Assembly: GCA_010015675.1 (NCBI GenBank)
Contig: ML977003.1
Location: forward strand, 244,440 to 308,439
Direction: 5' to 3'
Length of the DNA stretch: 64,000 nt
Origin: Byssothecium circinans
Taxonomy: Eukaryota > Ascomycota > Dothideomycetes > Pleosporales > Massarinaceae
A program made the translations under genes and the position numbers. Below the pieces are notes generated by a model that was not told the DNA's origin, did no database searches, and saw only the letters and a program-made list of their open reading frames with translations. This document shows, piece after piece, positions 46,172-57,295 of this stretch. Each line of letters begins with the position of its first letter. Position 1 is the stretch's first letter.

Positions 46172-49100
46172 ATGAATCGATTCCTCACGCGCAAGAAGGA
46201 TAAAAAAGCGAAGTTGGAGCCCAAGCCCGAACCTGCGCTCAACCTCGCCTCCGCGCTTCCATCCAACGATGACTTCCGCACAAGTCTTATCATGCCTGGC
46301 CTGTCAACACGCTTCAGCATGCTGCGAGAGCAAGACGACCCCACGTCTAAAATTGGCAAAGCGAGCGACGACAGTGTTTTGCAGCCGAAACGACAATCGC
46401 GTCTCCACGACTTTGGCTTCGTCCCTGGAGGGCTTTCTGATATAGCCGAAGTTTCATCGCTTCACGGTTCCGCGCGCACGGGATTAACAGCACAGCGCCA
46501 AAACTCCTTCGACAGTCATGGTACCGAGGAAGGTAGTGTAATGACCAGGGCGAGGCCTGGTGAGGGTAATGTTTTGTTTGGTGGGAGGCAGAAGGTCTAC
46601 AAGATTTCGAACACGGGAACGGGCCAGGGAAAGCTGTTGTACGACGACGACGTACACTTGTCCTACTTTCAGAAGCTGAAGATGCAAGAGAAGGAGCGAC
46701 TGGCTGCACAGGAGGCGCTGGAAAACGGCACGAGCGAGCCTTCAAGTCCGCACAAGGACATGTTCTCTCCCTCGACAGACGGCTTCAATACACGGAGAGA
46801 AACATCATCCTCGACCAACTCTGGCAGCAATGCTCGGATATCAACGGCAGCTACCTCGATCAACTCCCAGAGCGCAACGCCTGTAAACCCTGCGCCAGCT
46901 TCGCCAACTGATCTCACGCGTACGGCCACCAAGGGACGGAGACTTTACGATCAAGGCCTTGACCAGCAAATGTACGAGCAGCAGTCGTCCGCTATGAACC
47001 GGCTGAACTCTATACAACGCGCCCGCGGCCCGAATGGCAGAGCCACCCCGCCTTTGCTCTACACTCAAACACGATCTGCGACAAATCTGAATGATCGCTT
47101 CAACCGCACACCTGCTCTGCGCACTGAGAGTCCCACTCCGCTAAATAACCCCGGGGTTGGAAGTGTAAAGGATGCCCATTCCACCGGATCGAGCCCAACC
47201 CTGTCCAGGGCCAACTCCCCTCCCCCAATGAGCCCTCTCAGCCCTGCGATACCCGAAACAGACGAGGTAAAGACGCTCAATTCCGCCCTACAGCACCGGG
47301 ATCGTGGAAAGGCAACCGCCATGGGTGCCTTCAACAAACCGAAGCAGGCATTCAGCGAAGAGGCTTACGCGGAGCGTTTGAAGCGAATGCAGCAGGAAGG
47401 CGATGCATCCATGCCGAAAATGGATCAACCGCGCAAGCTGACGCTGCGGGAGCGCGCCGAAATGGAGAAACGGAAACGTGCCGGGAATGGTGCTACAGAA
47501 CCACAACCTACCAGCTCGCCCGCCGAGCAAAAGCAACCACCATCTGCATTTTCAGTGTTTCAATCTGCTGCAACTCAGATGAAGTCGCCAACGACTGGTG
47601 TGCCCCAAGTGCCTCCGAAGCCTTCACCACCACAAAGTGTGCAGTCGCCCGATTCGCAGGCAGGTGCGACCTTCTTCACTTCCCCGGGCAGCAGCGATGA
47701 TGAAGATGAGACTCCTCAGCCTATGGTACCCAGACTCCCTGAACGAGGCCGACGTCTGGACAACCTACCCACGGCCACAGGGCCGGCTCCGCCAATCCTA
47801 GAACATCCGGCTCTTCGATCACGGAGCAACTCACGGCCAGCAGAGAACTTCGAGCACCCAGCTCTACGAGGGCGTAGCAACTCTCGACCTGCGCAACCTG
47901 AGATTCGCACATCTACAGAAGCTGACGCTACGAGCGAGCCCAAGGACGGAGAAGTCGACTCGCCTACTCTTGGTCCCAACAATGGGGGCCTTAGCGTTCT
48001 AGTACGACAACATCTACGCTCAGTCAGCAATGTCTCATCCATCTACGATGACAACCAGAGTGTCATCAGCCCGCCACCGCTACAAACGCAACATGCGGGC
48101 CTGCAACGACGTCAACCTGCTTCTGACTCTGAGAGCCTTACCCATTCGGGATACAGCCATTCCAACCCGTGGGATCTGGACGATATCGAAAGCAACCCTT
48201 TCCACGCTGACAGGGGCAGCGTAAGCTCGGTCAGCCCGACCTCGGAGGTTCCTAAGCCGCGAGCACTCGCTTTGTCACCTACTGAAAGTACCTTCCCCAA
48301 GGACGTCAAGGACTTTGAGAAGACACACCACCGCGACATCAGCGCGGAAGAGCATGAAGCATTCCAGCGAGACCTCGCTCAGCGCCAACGGGCTATTCAG
48401 CAAAGCCTTCGGGCCAATGCCGAAGGCAGATCTGCAAGCCCTTCACGCGTACCCGTTCCCCAATCTGGTGGTCTCAAGAATGCGCTCAACATGCTCCGCG
48501 CCAAATCCAGCAGGGAGTCATTCGCAACGGTGGACACTAATATCAAGAAGATTGGGCTTGGTGCGAACAGCAACGGCGGCAGCAGCACGTCACTGGCTCA
48601 TGAACATTGGAAGACGGATGGTCCCTCTTCGCGCCGACCTTTGCGTCTTCGTCAGCAGAGCGACACAAGGCAGCGGCCGAGTGAAGACGACAGCCGGTCC
48701 AAGGGTCGGGCTTCGCGCGCATCGAGAGATCGATCGAGCTCTGAGTTGTCTGCTGCTGGTCGATCAGGTAGCCGACCACCTGGGCCGTACCGGGATGACC
48801 TCGGCCAGGCTATGGCTGAGGGTGTAGGCTCTAGGAACACTATATATCCTGCCAACGATGCTCCTTCAACACCTGGATTTGCGACGAATGCAACTCAGCC
48901 CCTGCCGAGGGAAAAGGCTTCGGTCGATAAGCGGAGTAGGTCGCGGTCACGCAACAACAGCAAGTCGACTGCCTCCAACTATTTCGAGGCGAAACACCTC
49001 CAGCCGCTCAAGACAAGCAATGGATCGACCAACGGAAATACTCCCAATCTCTCACCCGGTCTTCCAGTGTCACCTCGTCCATCCCCTGGCAATCCGAGCC

Positions 49101-49723
49101 CCAGCTTGAATGGATTCCGATTTCAAGGCAGTCCGAACATTACTCCCTACTCGGCAAACAACACCCCACCCGTCTCAAACCCGGGCACACCTGTCGCAGC
49201 TGCCTTCAACCCCAAGGCCGTTCCTCCGCCAATGACAAAGGTTGGCACTCTGCGCAAGAAGTCGATTGCAAAGTCGGATATCGGAGAGCCTATGTTCGTT
49301 TCCACAACATCGGTTGTCGACACCGTGAGCCTTGCCGATGCCTCCATCAGGAACAAGGAGATGCTCAATGCAGAGGCTGAAGCAGTGCCGCCGCTTCCTC
49401 CCATCAACCCCAGGAGGCGTTTCAACACTGGAAAGTCCGAATACCACGACCCTGCCATCCAGTACGGCCTCGACACCCCACATGCCCCGTTCATGAACGC
49501 GATGAGGTCGAATTCGTCCGATGCGATAACGAGCCAGAACACAATGCCCAAGCAAGCGTTGAGGAGTGCGACGAGCGAGGGCAAGAGCCTTCGTGGTCTC
49601 GCACGCTCACAGACCGAAGGCTCACCAGCTATGCCGTCATCACCGTTTGGACGCACATCGCCCCCGCGGCCCATCTACGCGCAGTCCAGCGCCCAGAAGA
49701 ACATGAACGGCGCCATGTTCTAA
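46172..49723 (+). CDS. Ser/Pro-rich disordered fungal protein
   Basis: A single 1183-aa ORF beginning MNRFLTRKKDKKAKLEPKPE. The frame is open from 46010 (54 more codons), but the basic MNRFLTRKKDKK start looks like a family N-terminus and follows GCCACG, a fair initiation context. The N-terminal 220 residues are the most ordered: RQSRLHDFGFVPGGLSDIAE, GNVLFGGRQKVYKIS and LSYFQKLKMQEKERLAAQEA. The rest is low complexity, Ser/Pro/Asn-rich, with two near-repeats (HPALRSRSNSRPAENFE; HPALRGRSNSRPAQPE). The C-terminus has KVGTLRKKSIAKSDIGEP and SYFEA-type patches. There are no membrane segments or enzyme motifs. It looks like a conserved Pezizomycotina protein, perhaps a scaffold or cell-polarity factor; that role is inference only. 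Confidence 0.85.
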   Translation: MNRFLTRKKDKKAKLEPKPEPALNLASALPSNDDFRTSLIMPGLSTRFSMLREQDDPTSKIGKASDDSVLQPKRQSRLHDFGFVPGGLSDIAEVSSLHGSARTGLTAQRQNSFDSHGTEEGSVMTRARPGEGNVLFGGRQKVYKISNTGTGQGKLLYDDDVHLSYFQKLKMQEKERLAAQEALENGTSEPSSPHKDMFSPSTDGFNTRRETSSSTNSGSNARISTAATSINSQSATPVNPAPASPTDLTRTATKGRRLYDQGLDQQMYEQQSSAMNRLNSIQRARGPNGRATPPLLYTQTRSATNLNDRFNRTPALRTESPTPLNNPGVGSVKDAHSTGSSPTLSRANSPPPMSPLSPAIPETDEVKTLNSALQHRDRGKATAMGAFNKPKQAFSEEAYAERLKRMQQEGDASMPKMDQPRKLTLRERAEMEKRKRAGNGATEPQPTSSPAEQKQPPSAFSVFQSAATQMKSPTTGVPQVPPKPSPPQSVQSPDSQAGATFFTSPGSSDDEDETPQPMVPRLPERGRRLDNLPTATGPAPPILEHPALRSRSNSRPAENFEHPALRGRSNSRPAQPEIRTSTEADATSEPKDGEVDSPTLGPNNGGLSVLVRQHLRSVSNVSSIYDDNQSVISPPPLQTQHAGLQRRQPASDSESLTHSGYSHSNPWDLDDIESNPFHADRGSVSSVSPTSEVPKPRALALSPTESTFPKDVKDFEKTHHRDISAEEHEAFQRDLAQRQRAIQQSLRANAEGRSASPSRVPVPQSGGLKNALNMLRAKSSRESFATVDTNIKKIGLGANSNGGSSTSLAHEHWKTDGPSSRRPLRLRQQSDTRQRPSEDDSRSKGRASRASRDRSSSELSAAGRSGSRPPGPYRDDLGQAMAEGVGSRNTIYPANDAPSTPGFATNATQPLPREKASVDKRSRSRSRNNSKSTASNYFEAKHLQPLKTSNGSTNGNTPNLSPGLPVSPRPSPGNPSPSLNGFRFQGSPNITPYSANNTPPVSNPGTPVAAAFNPKAVPPPMTKVGTLRKKSIAKSDIGEPMFVSTTSVVDTVSLADASIRNKEMLNAEAEAVPPLPPINPRRRFNTGKSEYHDPAIQYGLDTPHAPFMNAMRSNSSDAITSQNTMPKQALRSATSEGKSLRGLARSQTEGSPAMPSSPFGRTSPPRPIYAQSSAQKNMNGAMF

Positions 49724-52700
49724 ACCCTCTTCTGTCCCTCGTTTTTTTGTTTTTTTGGTTTTGGTCTGCATCGGAGTTTTTCTCACAAATGAGTCGGGTT
49801 ACAGGCGCGTGCTCCAAAAGCAACAGATATCTTTCTTTTTTTTTTTTTCCCTTTCTTTTCTGCAGATACACCACCACTAGGGTTGACCCACTTAGTTTTT
49901 TTCTCGTGTCCTTTTAAGCGGATAATTTCAAATCAGAACACCTTTTTCAACGGCCGAATTGGAATCTTGTCCTCTCTCTCTCTTTTCGTTTCCCTTTATA
50001 CCATGTCAGACTACTACTACTGCTACTGCTACTGCTACTGCTACTACTTTGCAATATACCTCTTTTACATGATTGCTATACGTTTTCTTCTTCTTCTACT
50101 TCTACTTTGTTCTCTTTTTTTACTTCTAGCTCTAGCTGTACTTTATTTTAGTTGCAGTTTCCAGACTAGGGACGGCTTCGGACAGTGTCCGCGCCAGTGC
50201 CCAAATCTTTTTTCTCCCTTCTCCTTCTCCTTCTCTCCTGGGACACGGAACCCATCTTTCCGTTTCTTCTCTTCTTTTCTTTTCGTTGGTTAGACTTGCG
50301 ACCTCCCTCCACTGGGAAAACGAACATCATCCATCCTGCTCTAGGTCTTGGTCTGGGTCCGGGATGGGATAGGAGCATGGGACGGGATGGGTTGGATGTG
50401 TTTCACCGGGCATAGCTGGATTATGGGTACGGTGACTTTTTTCCTGGGGATTTTGGTTTTGGAGGCGTGACCTTTTTTGCTGGGGATTTCCGGTGCTTGC
50501 TGTTGGTGTCTAGTATACGCGGGGAGAGAGTGGTTTTTCGGGGTTTGATTGATTGATTTGTTGGTTGGCATGGTGTACGTCACGGCAGGGAGGAGGAGGG
50601 CCGCGCTTTTCTAGTGTTGGTCGTGGATGGGAGCATGAAGGCGAAGGTGAAGCAATAAGGTAGTATTTTTGTAGCTCAAAACTTCAAAGGACATGAATGC
50701 ATTGAAGGTCGTTTGACATGTCAGCCCCGGTGTATTTTCTGCTTTTTACACAGCAAATGGCGATTGTCCAACTGAGTATGTAGTATGTCTCGACCGGTTT
50801 ATCACGACAGCTGACGTGAGGTGAGGGTGAGGTGAGGCTCCCGGGCCTCCCTCCCGTTCCGTGATGGGATGGGATGGGGCGCCCTGAATATGTCTTATTG
50901 ATATCTTATGTCTTACTTCTTACATACACGCACACGCACACACGCACACACAATATCAACTTCCTCTACTATACCATGCACACACATGTCATCACGTCAT
51001 CCACGGTAATTCCACGCAAACCCATGTCCGTAATCTTTTCCATTTTCCAACAAATAATTAAATAAAAGGTGATAACCTAAATAGTATGCGGTTCCTACAC
51101 TCTACTACACTACACCGCATACCACACCACACACACAACACTACGCAATAACAACGACTAAATAAATCCATCCACTATGCACGTACATACCCCCCAACCC
51201 CCGCGCTCCTTTCTTCCCCCTCCTCTTTAACAAGAAAAAGAAAATAAGAACGATAACTCCACGATAACTCCACAACAAACAACCCCCATAACGCAGTCCG
51301 CAGTATCCCTCTGCGCGGTACGATGACTAATAGGCACCCCCCTACACAATCCTAATCCTAATCCTAATCCAGCCTAGTCCAATCCTGCTAATCTAATCTA
51401 ATCTAATCTTGCCCCTGATCGCCCCATGCCCGTCCATGCTACCTAATGCAAGGGGCCCCTTGCTTCGGGGCTTTTCTTCCGCCTTACCCGGCTCGGTTCG
51501 CGTTTCATCGGCGCTGGGGTGCTGCTATGGTGGTGTGTGCGTATCGATTAGCTGGTTTACGGGTGGTGTGTGGCTGCACTGGAGAGAGATGGGGAGCGAA
51601 GACGGGAAGGGGGATTTTGTTGTTATAAGAGGGAGGGATGATGGGGAGGGTATGGAGCACTGTGAACACCTTGGGGATTACGTAGGTACGTACTACGGTA
51701 GGAAAAATTACGGCAGGGAAGCTTATATCATGTTCACGCAAGCTTCCGATATCGATATACGAAGCAGATTTGGGGTTTCCTGTTGTTACCCTCTCTCTCT
51801 CTCTCTCTCTCTCTCTATAGGCAGGCTAGAGTCTTTGCATGTTTTTTTGTCGTCGCTTTATTTTCTCCCCATTGTACCTTTTTTCCAGGCCTTGTGATAT
51901 AAGAAGCTACTGCAACCATACTGCTACTGTACAGAGTAGCTATGTAACAAAACATGCACGTCTTCTTCCCAAGTTTCTTCCTGTTATTTGCTTTTGCCCC
52001 TAGCTCGGCAGTTCGGTAGTTCGACATACGCGAAACGCACTGCTGTGGTTTGCTTACTCAAATACCTACTGGACGTGTGTGGCGTTTTCTCGTCTCCCCT
52101 CTATTAAACCTGAGACGTGCACTAACGGCAGCAAACGTTATTTCAGTGCCGAAGCCGAGAACGCTGGTTCTTACAGCAGCGTCGTTAAGGTACAGAGCAG
52201 TTCTTTTATGTAGTGATAGAGACTAAACTCCGTATGTGTATCTCAGGACTGATAGCGAGGAATCACTTTATCTCATATCTCGTGAATAACCTACGCAGCA
52301 CGGAGTATGCCACACTTCATTTCGATACTCTCACTATAAGCGCAAGGGAACTACCATACCTACTACATATGCACAGACTCGCTTTTCTCGCCAGTATCAA
52401 TGTAATGATAACACACTTCCAAGACAAAGACAAAAAAGCCGCGTAAAACTTCCCCCTTCCGCCCCACAGACCAAGCAGTACAGCATCGCACTCACCCGCA
52501 TCTATCGTTACACCCACCCCTCTAGTCCCTTTTCTGCCTGCACTGCATTGCATTCGCATTCGCGTTCGTATTTGCAGGGTGGCAGGGTACAAGATATGCA
52601 AGGGCCCAGAGGTAGCGAGCACCACATCACACCAATACATATAATACGCCTCATGGAACACATGTCCTACACCTAGCTCCTCCACATTCTCTAGCTCTCC

Positions 52701-53209
52701 CTCCAGGCCGGGCTCGTTCCATAAACCACTAGTTCTAGTCCTGGTTCCGGGTTTGGGTCCGGGGAGCCGCTAATGCAGCCAATCAACACTTCGGGGGTTG
52801 GAACCGTTTGCTTGGTTCGCGCGTCGCTGCTTTGGGGGTGTGCGGTTTGGTGCGGCACTGGTGTCACTGGCGGATCGGGATGGAGTGAAGTGGCGTGGTG
52901 CGTGGCGTGGCGTCAGCTTCGGGATCTGCGGAAGAGAGTTTGGGGAGTGGGTGCGTTGGTGCGTGTTTGAGGTACTTAGGGCTAGCTTGCTGCTGTTTGC
53001 TGCGCAGGGTGTTTTCGACTTTTGGACAGAGAGGTCACGTCTATATACTCAGCGGTCTTTCGACGTTTTCATCACTTCGGTTGGAAATCTTGGGCTTCGT
53101 CATTTTCGGACTGCATCTTCGCTGTTACTCATCCAACCTCACCGCGTACTTGTTTCGCTATCGATATCGACCTCCATCGATCGTAGTCCTTGAAAAAAGA
53201 ATTGGGAAA
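49724..53209. repeat. Gene-poor region rich in simple repeats
   Basis: 3.5 kb with no supported gene. It holds a CTACTG/CTACTA repeat (about 50011..50048), a CA-rich run (about 50925..50952), CCTAAT and CTAATCTAAT short repeats (about 51351..51410), a CT microsatellite (about 51790..51817) and many poly-T and TTC stretches. ORFs on both strands mirror these repeats. Confidence 0.6.
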
Positions 53210-54019
53210 ATGCGCTTCTCCCTCTCCGCCCTCGCCTTTGCGGCATCCCTCGTTTTCGTCAACGCCCAAGATCTTGCTGGCATCCCTACTTGCGCCGTAA
53301 GTATCCTCTCTCTCCTCTTCTCCGCATCTCCTCTCCTCCACAATGCCCTAGTTTCAAACCACGCCACCTCCACACTCCCAGAGCTCTGGCCTCCCTCCAA
53401 TCCATCGCGATGAAACGCCACCAGATCTACCTAGTACCAATCCTTTGACCGGAATACCAAGAAAGGCCTAAGATTATCGTTATCCAGTCCGAGACTTTGT
53501 GGAGACCACGACTGAACGCTTCCGCTAACATGGCAATTGTCTAGTTATCTTGTTTCGCCACCGCCGTCCCGGCCTCAGGCTGCAGTTTGTCGGATACGGC
53601 CTGCCAGTGCACAACCGGTAGCTCTTCTATCCAGAATTCGCTTACGAGCTGTGTGCCTGGGAAGTGCTCTACTGATGATATCGCGAGTGCGTCTCCTTCC
53701 CTTCTTCTTCTCCTTCCTTCGTATCTCCTTATTCACCCCTTCAAATGATCCCAAGGCGAATTAAAGTCACTGACATATCCGTCCAACAGAAATCGCACCC
53801 GCCGTAGCAGACATCTGCAAACGCGCTGGCGTCACCGTGTCCAACCTCCCCACCGCAGCGCCGTCGGGTACACAAAATGGTACTGCGGCTTCTACGTCTG
53901 GTATCTCCGGGTCCAGGACGAGCTCGGGGGTTACGCAGCAGACGTCTAATGCGGCGACCGTGAATGGTGTGGGTATGGGTGCTGCGGCGCTTGGGGTTGC
54001 TGCCATGTTTGGGCTATGA
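53210..54019 (+). CDS. CFEM-domain, GPI-anchored secreted protein
   Basis: CFEM proteins are fungal-specific, eight-cysteine secreted or wall proteins; members bind heme or act at the host interface. Exons 53210..53296, 53545..53686 and 53790..54019 give 152 aa. A signal peptide (MRFSLSALAFAASLVFVNAQ) is followed by the CFEM domain, with cysteines in IPTCA, SCFATAVPASGCS, DTACQCTTGS, SCVPGKCS and ADICKRAGV. A Ser/Thr-rich stalk and a C-terminal hydrophobic tail (GVGMGAAALGVAAMFGL) follow, as in a GPI anchor signal. Introns of 248 nt (GTAAGT...TCTAG, GCTAAC branch) and 103 nt (GTGCGT...AACAG, CTGAC branch) keep phase. The Asp usual for heme binding can be argued at SDTAC (Leu-Ser-Asp). Surface location is likely; the ligand is unproven. 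Confidence 0.93.
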
Positions 54020-54186
54020 GGCTGATAACCGGATCGGATGGAGGAGGAATTACGCGAGGGCGAGTGAGAAGGTTGTATTATAGGTTTTTGGCGCATGGGA
54101 ATGCGTATAGGTTGTGATTTGGTCTTGTAATGGCAAGCGTGGTATTCGAAGAGATTGGTCAGGGTTCGCGGGTTTTGAAGGGGGTA

Positions 54187-55332
54187 CTATGCAGCATCCA
54201 AAGCATCTACCCACTTTCCTGACCACGCCGTGAACTCGTCGTCCGTTCCTGTCCAACTCTGTCGTACCAGCGCAGCCGCATTTCGTGCCTCACTACAGCA
54301 CTTCTCAAACGTCTTCTTCGCCTCCTCTTCATCCAAATCATAGAATGCACTTGCAAGATCGTCAACGTTCTCCGGTATAGCTCTTAGATGCGTCATGAGC
54401 TTCTCAAGTTTCACCACCGACCCATCTTCATCCTTCTTCTCACCATTTGTAGCAGTTGCAGGTGTCGCTTTCGCAGCTGGCGGAAAAGTCTTCAACCGTC
54501 TCTTAATCAGCGCCTGATAAAGCATTCCCACCATCTTTAACTTCTTCACACTCCTATCCAACAACTCCTTCATCTCCTTATCCCCCTTGCCCAACTTATT
54601 CGCCGCCCCAAAAATATCATCTTCATGTCTGAACTCGTCGTCTTCAAGATCACTCCCCTCAGCCCCATCCTTATCTTCCTCATCATCGACATCCTCACCC
54701 CACTCCTTCAACTCCTCCACAGCATCGAGCAGCACGCTCCGCCACTCCTGCGCCTTCTTAACCACAAGCCCCACAATCCCATTATCGCAGAACCGAAGCA
54801 GCGCGTCGCACGAATCCCAGACAACCCCGGTGGCGGCAAGGACTTCTTGTCTTTCGTTTTCGGTGAGGCCTTCGTCTTTTTTCGTGGGCGTTTTGCCGTC
54901 TATGGCTTGTCGTCGCTCTGCTAGTCGTAGAACGAGCGAGAGCACTTCTCCCCAGCCTCCAAGTACCCTTCGCACTCCCGCCCGTAACTCTCCCTGCATC
55001 AAGCTACCTAAACCCTGTTTTGTGCCTCCTTCTGCAGTAGCGGCAGCGACCAAGTTACTCAGCACGCCGGAGCTTACTTCGCCGATCTTTTTCATCAGGG
55101 CCGAGGGCGTGAGTGGGGGTGTGAGGAGGAGTAGGGAGAGCGTGGTGGTGTGCGATTTTAGGAGCGTCGTGTATGCTTTTGCTACTTCGAGAGGGTCGGG
55201 GAGTTCGGCGGTCGAGGTGGAAGTGGATGCTGGAGCGGTGGAAGGTGAGAGCGACGAAAAGTAGTGGTTTAGGAGTGTTTGGGTGGTTTTGGTTAGGCCG
55301 ATGAGGGCGCTGAGGTCGTTGGGTTTTGCCAT
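54187..55332 (-). CDS. GCIP (cyclin-D1-binding protein 1-like) family protein
   Basis: An uninterrupted 381-aa ORF starting MAKPNDLSALIGLTKTTQTL. It is mostly alpha-helical, with the GCIP-type layout: an N-terminal helical bundle (LLKSHTTTLSLLLLTPPLTP), a central region with VVWDSCDALLRFCDNGIVGL, an acidic insert (EDVDDEEDKDGAEGSDLEDD) and a C-terminal helical region (MVGMLYQALIKRRLKTFPPA; RAIPENVDDLASAFYDLDEE). Family members in animals bind cyclin D and Grap2; the fungal role is not defined. No signal or membrane segment. It converges with the CFEM gene, with 167 bp between stops. Confidence 0.8.
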   Translation of the reverse strand: MAKPNDLSALIGLTKTTQTLLNHYFSSLSPSTAPASTSTSTAELPDPLEVAKAYTTLLKSHTTTLSLLLLTPPLTPSALMKKIGEVSSGVLSNLVAAATAEGGTKQGLGSLMQGELRAGVRRVLGGWGEVLSLVLRLAERRQAIDGKTPTKKDEGLTENERQEVLAATGVVWDSCDALLRFCDNGIVGLVVKKAQEWRSVLLDAVEELKEWGEDVDDEEDKDGAEGSDLEDDEFRHEDDIFGAANKLGKGDKEMKELLDRSVKKLKMVGMLYQALIKRRLKTFPPAAKATPATATNGEKKDEDGSVVKLEKLMTHLRAIPENVDDLASAFYDLDEEEAKKTFEKCCSEARNAAALVRQSWTGTDDEFTAWSGKWVDALDAA

Positions 55333-55635
55333 GGTGAGCGTCGAGAGAGCAACCTTTTCGTGTAGAAACTTTATGTGTAAGTATTACGATCTTGGGAATA
55401 GAATAGTGCAAAAGTCACAGTGGTTGTAAATCTTGGTGGGGTCAGCAATGACGAGGATTCAAATTTGTTATCGATAGCCACGAGCTGCTCCATATCATAT
55501 TGGGGCTGAAAGTGAATGTTACGGAGCAGCACCATCTAAATTCCCCCTGGGTCAAATGAATCTTATTTGTCAATGGCCATGTCCCTCATGTATCTGCCCT
55601 GGCCTACTCTTATCCAATTCCTAGCTTAGAAAGCT
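55333..55635. other. Short intergenic stretch
   Basis: About 300 bases holding the GCIP-like promoter and the tail of the F-box-like gene. Nothing else seen. Confidence 0.4.
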
Positions 55636-56394
55636 TCACATTTTCGGTTTTTTCATCATTCCCTTGAGCTTCTCCGCTATCTCACACCAATAACCGTATT
55701 CTAGTGGATGCGTCCCAACAGCATCGCTCATCAAATTTACCTCAACAGTGTCCGCCTTCAGAAAAATGTCCACTTCTTCCAACTGACCCAACGCCCTGTC
55801 CCTCAAATCCCGAAAGTAGGCAATGGTCGGAGGGGGCCCGTAGCCGCGGTAATCGACCCACGTGAAATTAAAACCAACCCAGAAGTTGATCTCCTTTAGG
55901 TTCGTGAACAGATGCTGCCAGTCGGTGCTTCTGGTGTCGGAGGCTTGTTTCGTCAAGCTTATATACTTTAGCTCCTCCGAGACCGAGAGATCGTGCTTTG
56001 GCTGGAGCAAGTGCTTTGATTGTCTGTTTTCCCAGTAGGTGTGCGCAATAGTCTTACTAAATACAAGTCTGTTGATGTTAACGATCTTAAGGCGCTGGAT
56101 GGATGCTGCGTGCATCCAGTTGGGATGGCGCATGCTGATACCTCTAGTTTCGGATACCGGGTTGAAAGTGATTTGGAAGGTGTTGCACTTGTAGTAAACA
56201 TCGTGTGCTAGAGCGGAGAGCTCTGTGTTCCGGGTAGCGATGAGCTTGAGGAGCTGGGCATGGAAGGAGTCGGCCTGCTCGAGGGGCTCGTCGGATATGA
56301 GGAGGTGCGAAAGGACATTGAGCTTGAGTTCATCAGGGAACCTAGACCAGGGATGGAACCTATTCGCCGGTGTGATTGACACGTAAGGTTCCAT
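55636..56394 (-). CDS. F-box-like hypothetical protein
   Basis: A 252-aa single-exon ORF. The N-terminus (WSRFPDELKLNVLSHLLISD) fits the first two helices of an F-box, which in fungi recruits targets to SCF ubiquitin ligases. The rest has Leu/Ile-rich spaced segments (IQRLKIVNINRLVFSKTIAH; LFTNLKEINFWVGF; LGQLEEVDIFL), as in the irregular fungal F-box and LRR-like proteins. It ends MKKPKM. The substrate is unknown. Fungal F-box-like paralogue families are common, and the match is to the fold type rather than a named orthologue. Confidence 0.65.
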   Translation of the reverse strand: MEPYVSITPANRFHPWSRFPDELKLNVLSHLLISDEPLEQADSFHAQLLKLIATRNTELSALAHDVYYKCNTFQITFNPVSETRGISMRHPNWMHAASIQRLKIVNINRLVFSKTIAHTYWENRQSKHLLQPKHDLSVSEELKYISLTKQASDTRSTDWQHLFTNLKEINFWVGFNFTWVDYRGYGPPPTIAYFRDLRDRALGQLEEVDIFLKADTVEVNLMSDAVGTHPLEYGYWCEIAEKLKGMMKKPKM

Positions 56395-56480
56395 GTTGAC
56401 AGCGGTTGCAGATAAGTGTGTGTAGGAGAGAAGAGTGATGCAGTGAGGCCGCGCTTTTATGTTGACGGCGGTGGTAGAAA

Positions 56481-56534
<54 letters not shown>

Positions 56535-57295
56535 AGAGCGATGCAGTGAGGGCGCGCTTTTATATATACAGGGGATGCCGCTAGCAAATTTTTATAGAGC
56601 TAATAACGTCACTCACCCTCAATCGTTTACAAGTGGTAAGGTTCCGATCCTTTTGAGTGAAGTCACTCGCACACGTTGCGAAGGCACCGTGCAGGGCTCA
56701 GGTGATGTTAATGCGTACGAGTTCGTCGGGCTGTTGGAACTTGCACTTTTTCAAAGTTTCTAAAACCTGGGAAGCCGTTAATAGTTATGTCGACGATTGT
56801 TATAGGAGTAACCTGCCTGCAATTCGAGATAGTTAAGAGGAACGATATATGATTTCGTCAAAACTTCTCACACGCTTCACTATTATTATGAGACCGCCCA
56901 AAGGAAAGGGGGGGAAACCCCTTTGCGCACTTTAATACCTTAAGTACAATTGGACCCTTCCTACAACAAGGTATGTCCTATTCCAAACTTTTTCTAAGAA
57001 ATAGTCATGTACCAAAGTCTTGCGCTTTCCGGAATGAGTAAGCTAGGCTTGCGCCTGAAAGGTCCTTATATCCCTTGATAGGTCTGAAATGGCAGAGAGT
57101 CGGCAAGGATACGTCGGCAAGGATACGTCGGCAAGGATACGTCGGCAAGGATACGTCGGCAAGGATACGTCGGCAAGGATACGTCGGCAGGAATCAGATA
57201 TCCTGTAACTATTCCCTTTCACTGACTCGAAATACATCAAAAAGGTCTTCGTGAATTGAAAATGCTCACAACCACCAAATTAATACAAAAAAATC
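56395..57295. repeat. Intergenic with TG/AG microsatellite, duplicated segment and 14-bp tandem repeat
   Basis: A TG run passes into an AG run (about 56481..56531). The flanks carry a diverged direct repeat (GATGCAGTGAGG...GCGCTTTTAT at about 56437..56461 and 56540..56564). A 14-bp tandem repeat lies at 57099..57190. No gene is supported. Confidence 0.7.
57099..57190. repeat. 14-bp tandem repeat, six full units plus a partial
   Basis: Six perfect units of GTCGGCAAGGATAC, then a partial GTCGGCAG. The unit is not a multiple of three and no gene covers it. Confidence 0.95.

Noticed and set aside
51351..51410. CCTAAT-type repeats resembling telomeric CCCTAA
   Set aside because: The units are TCCTAA and CTAAT, not CCCTAA, only a few copies occur, and genes continue on both sides.
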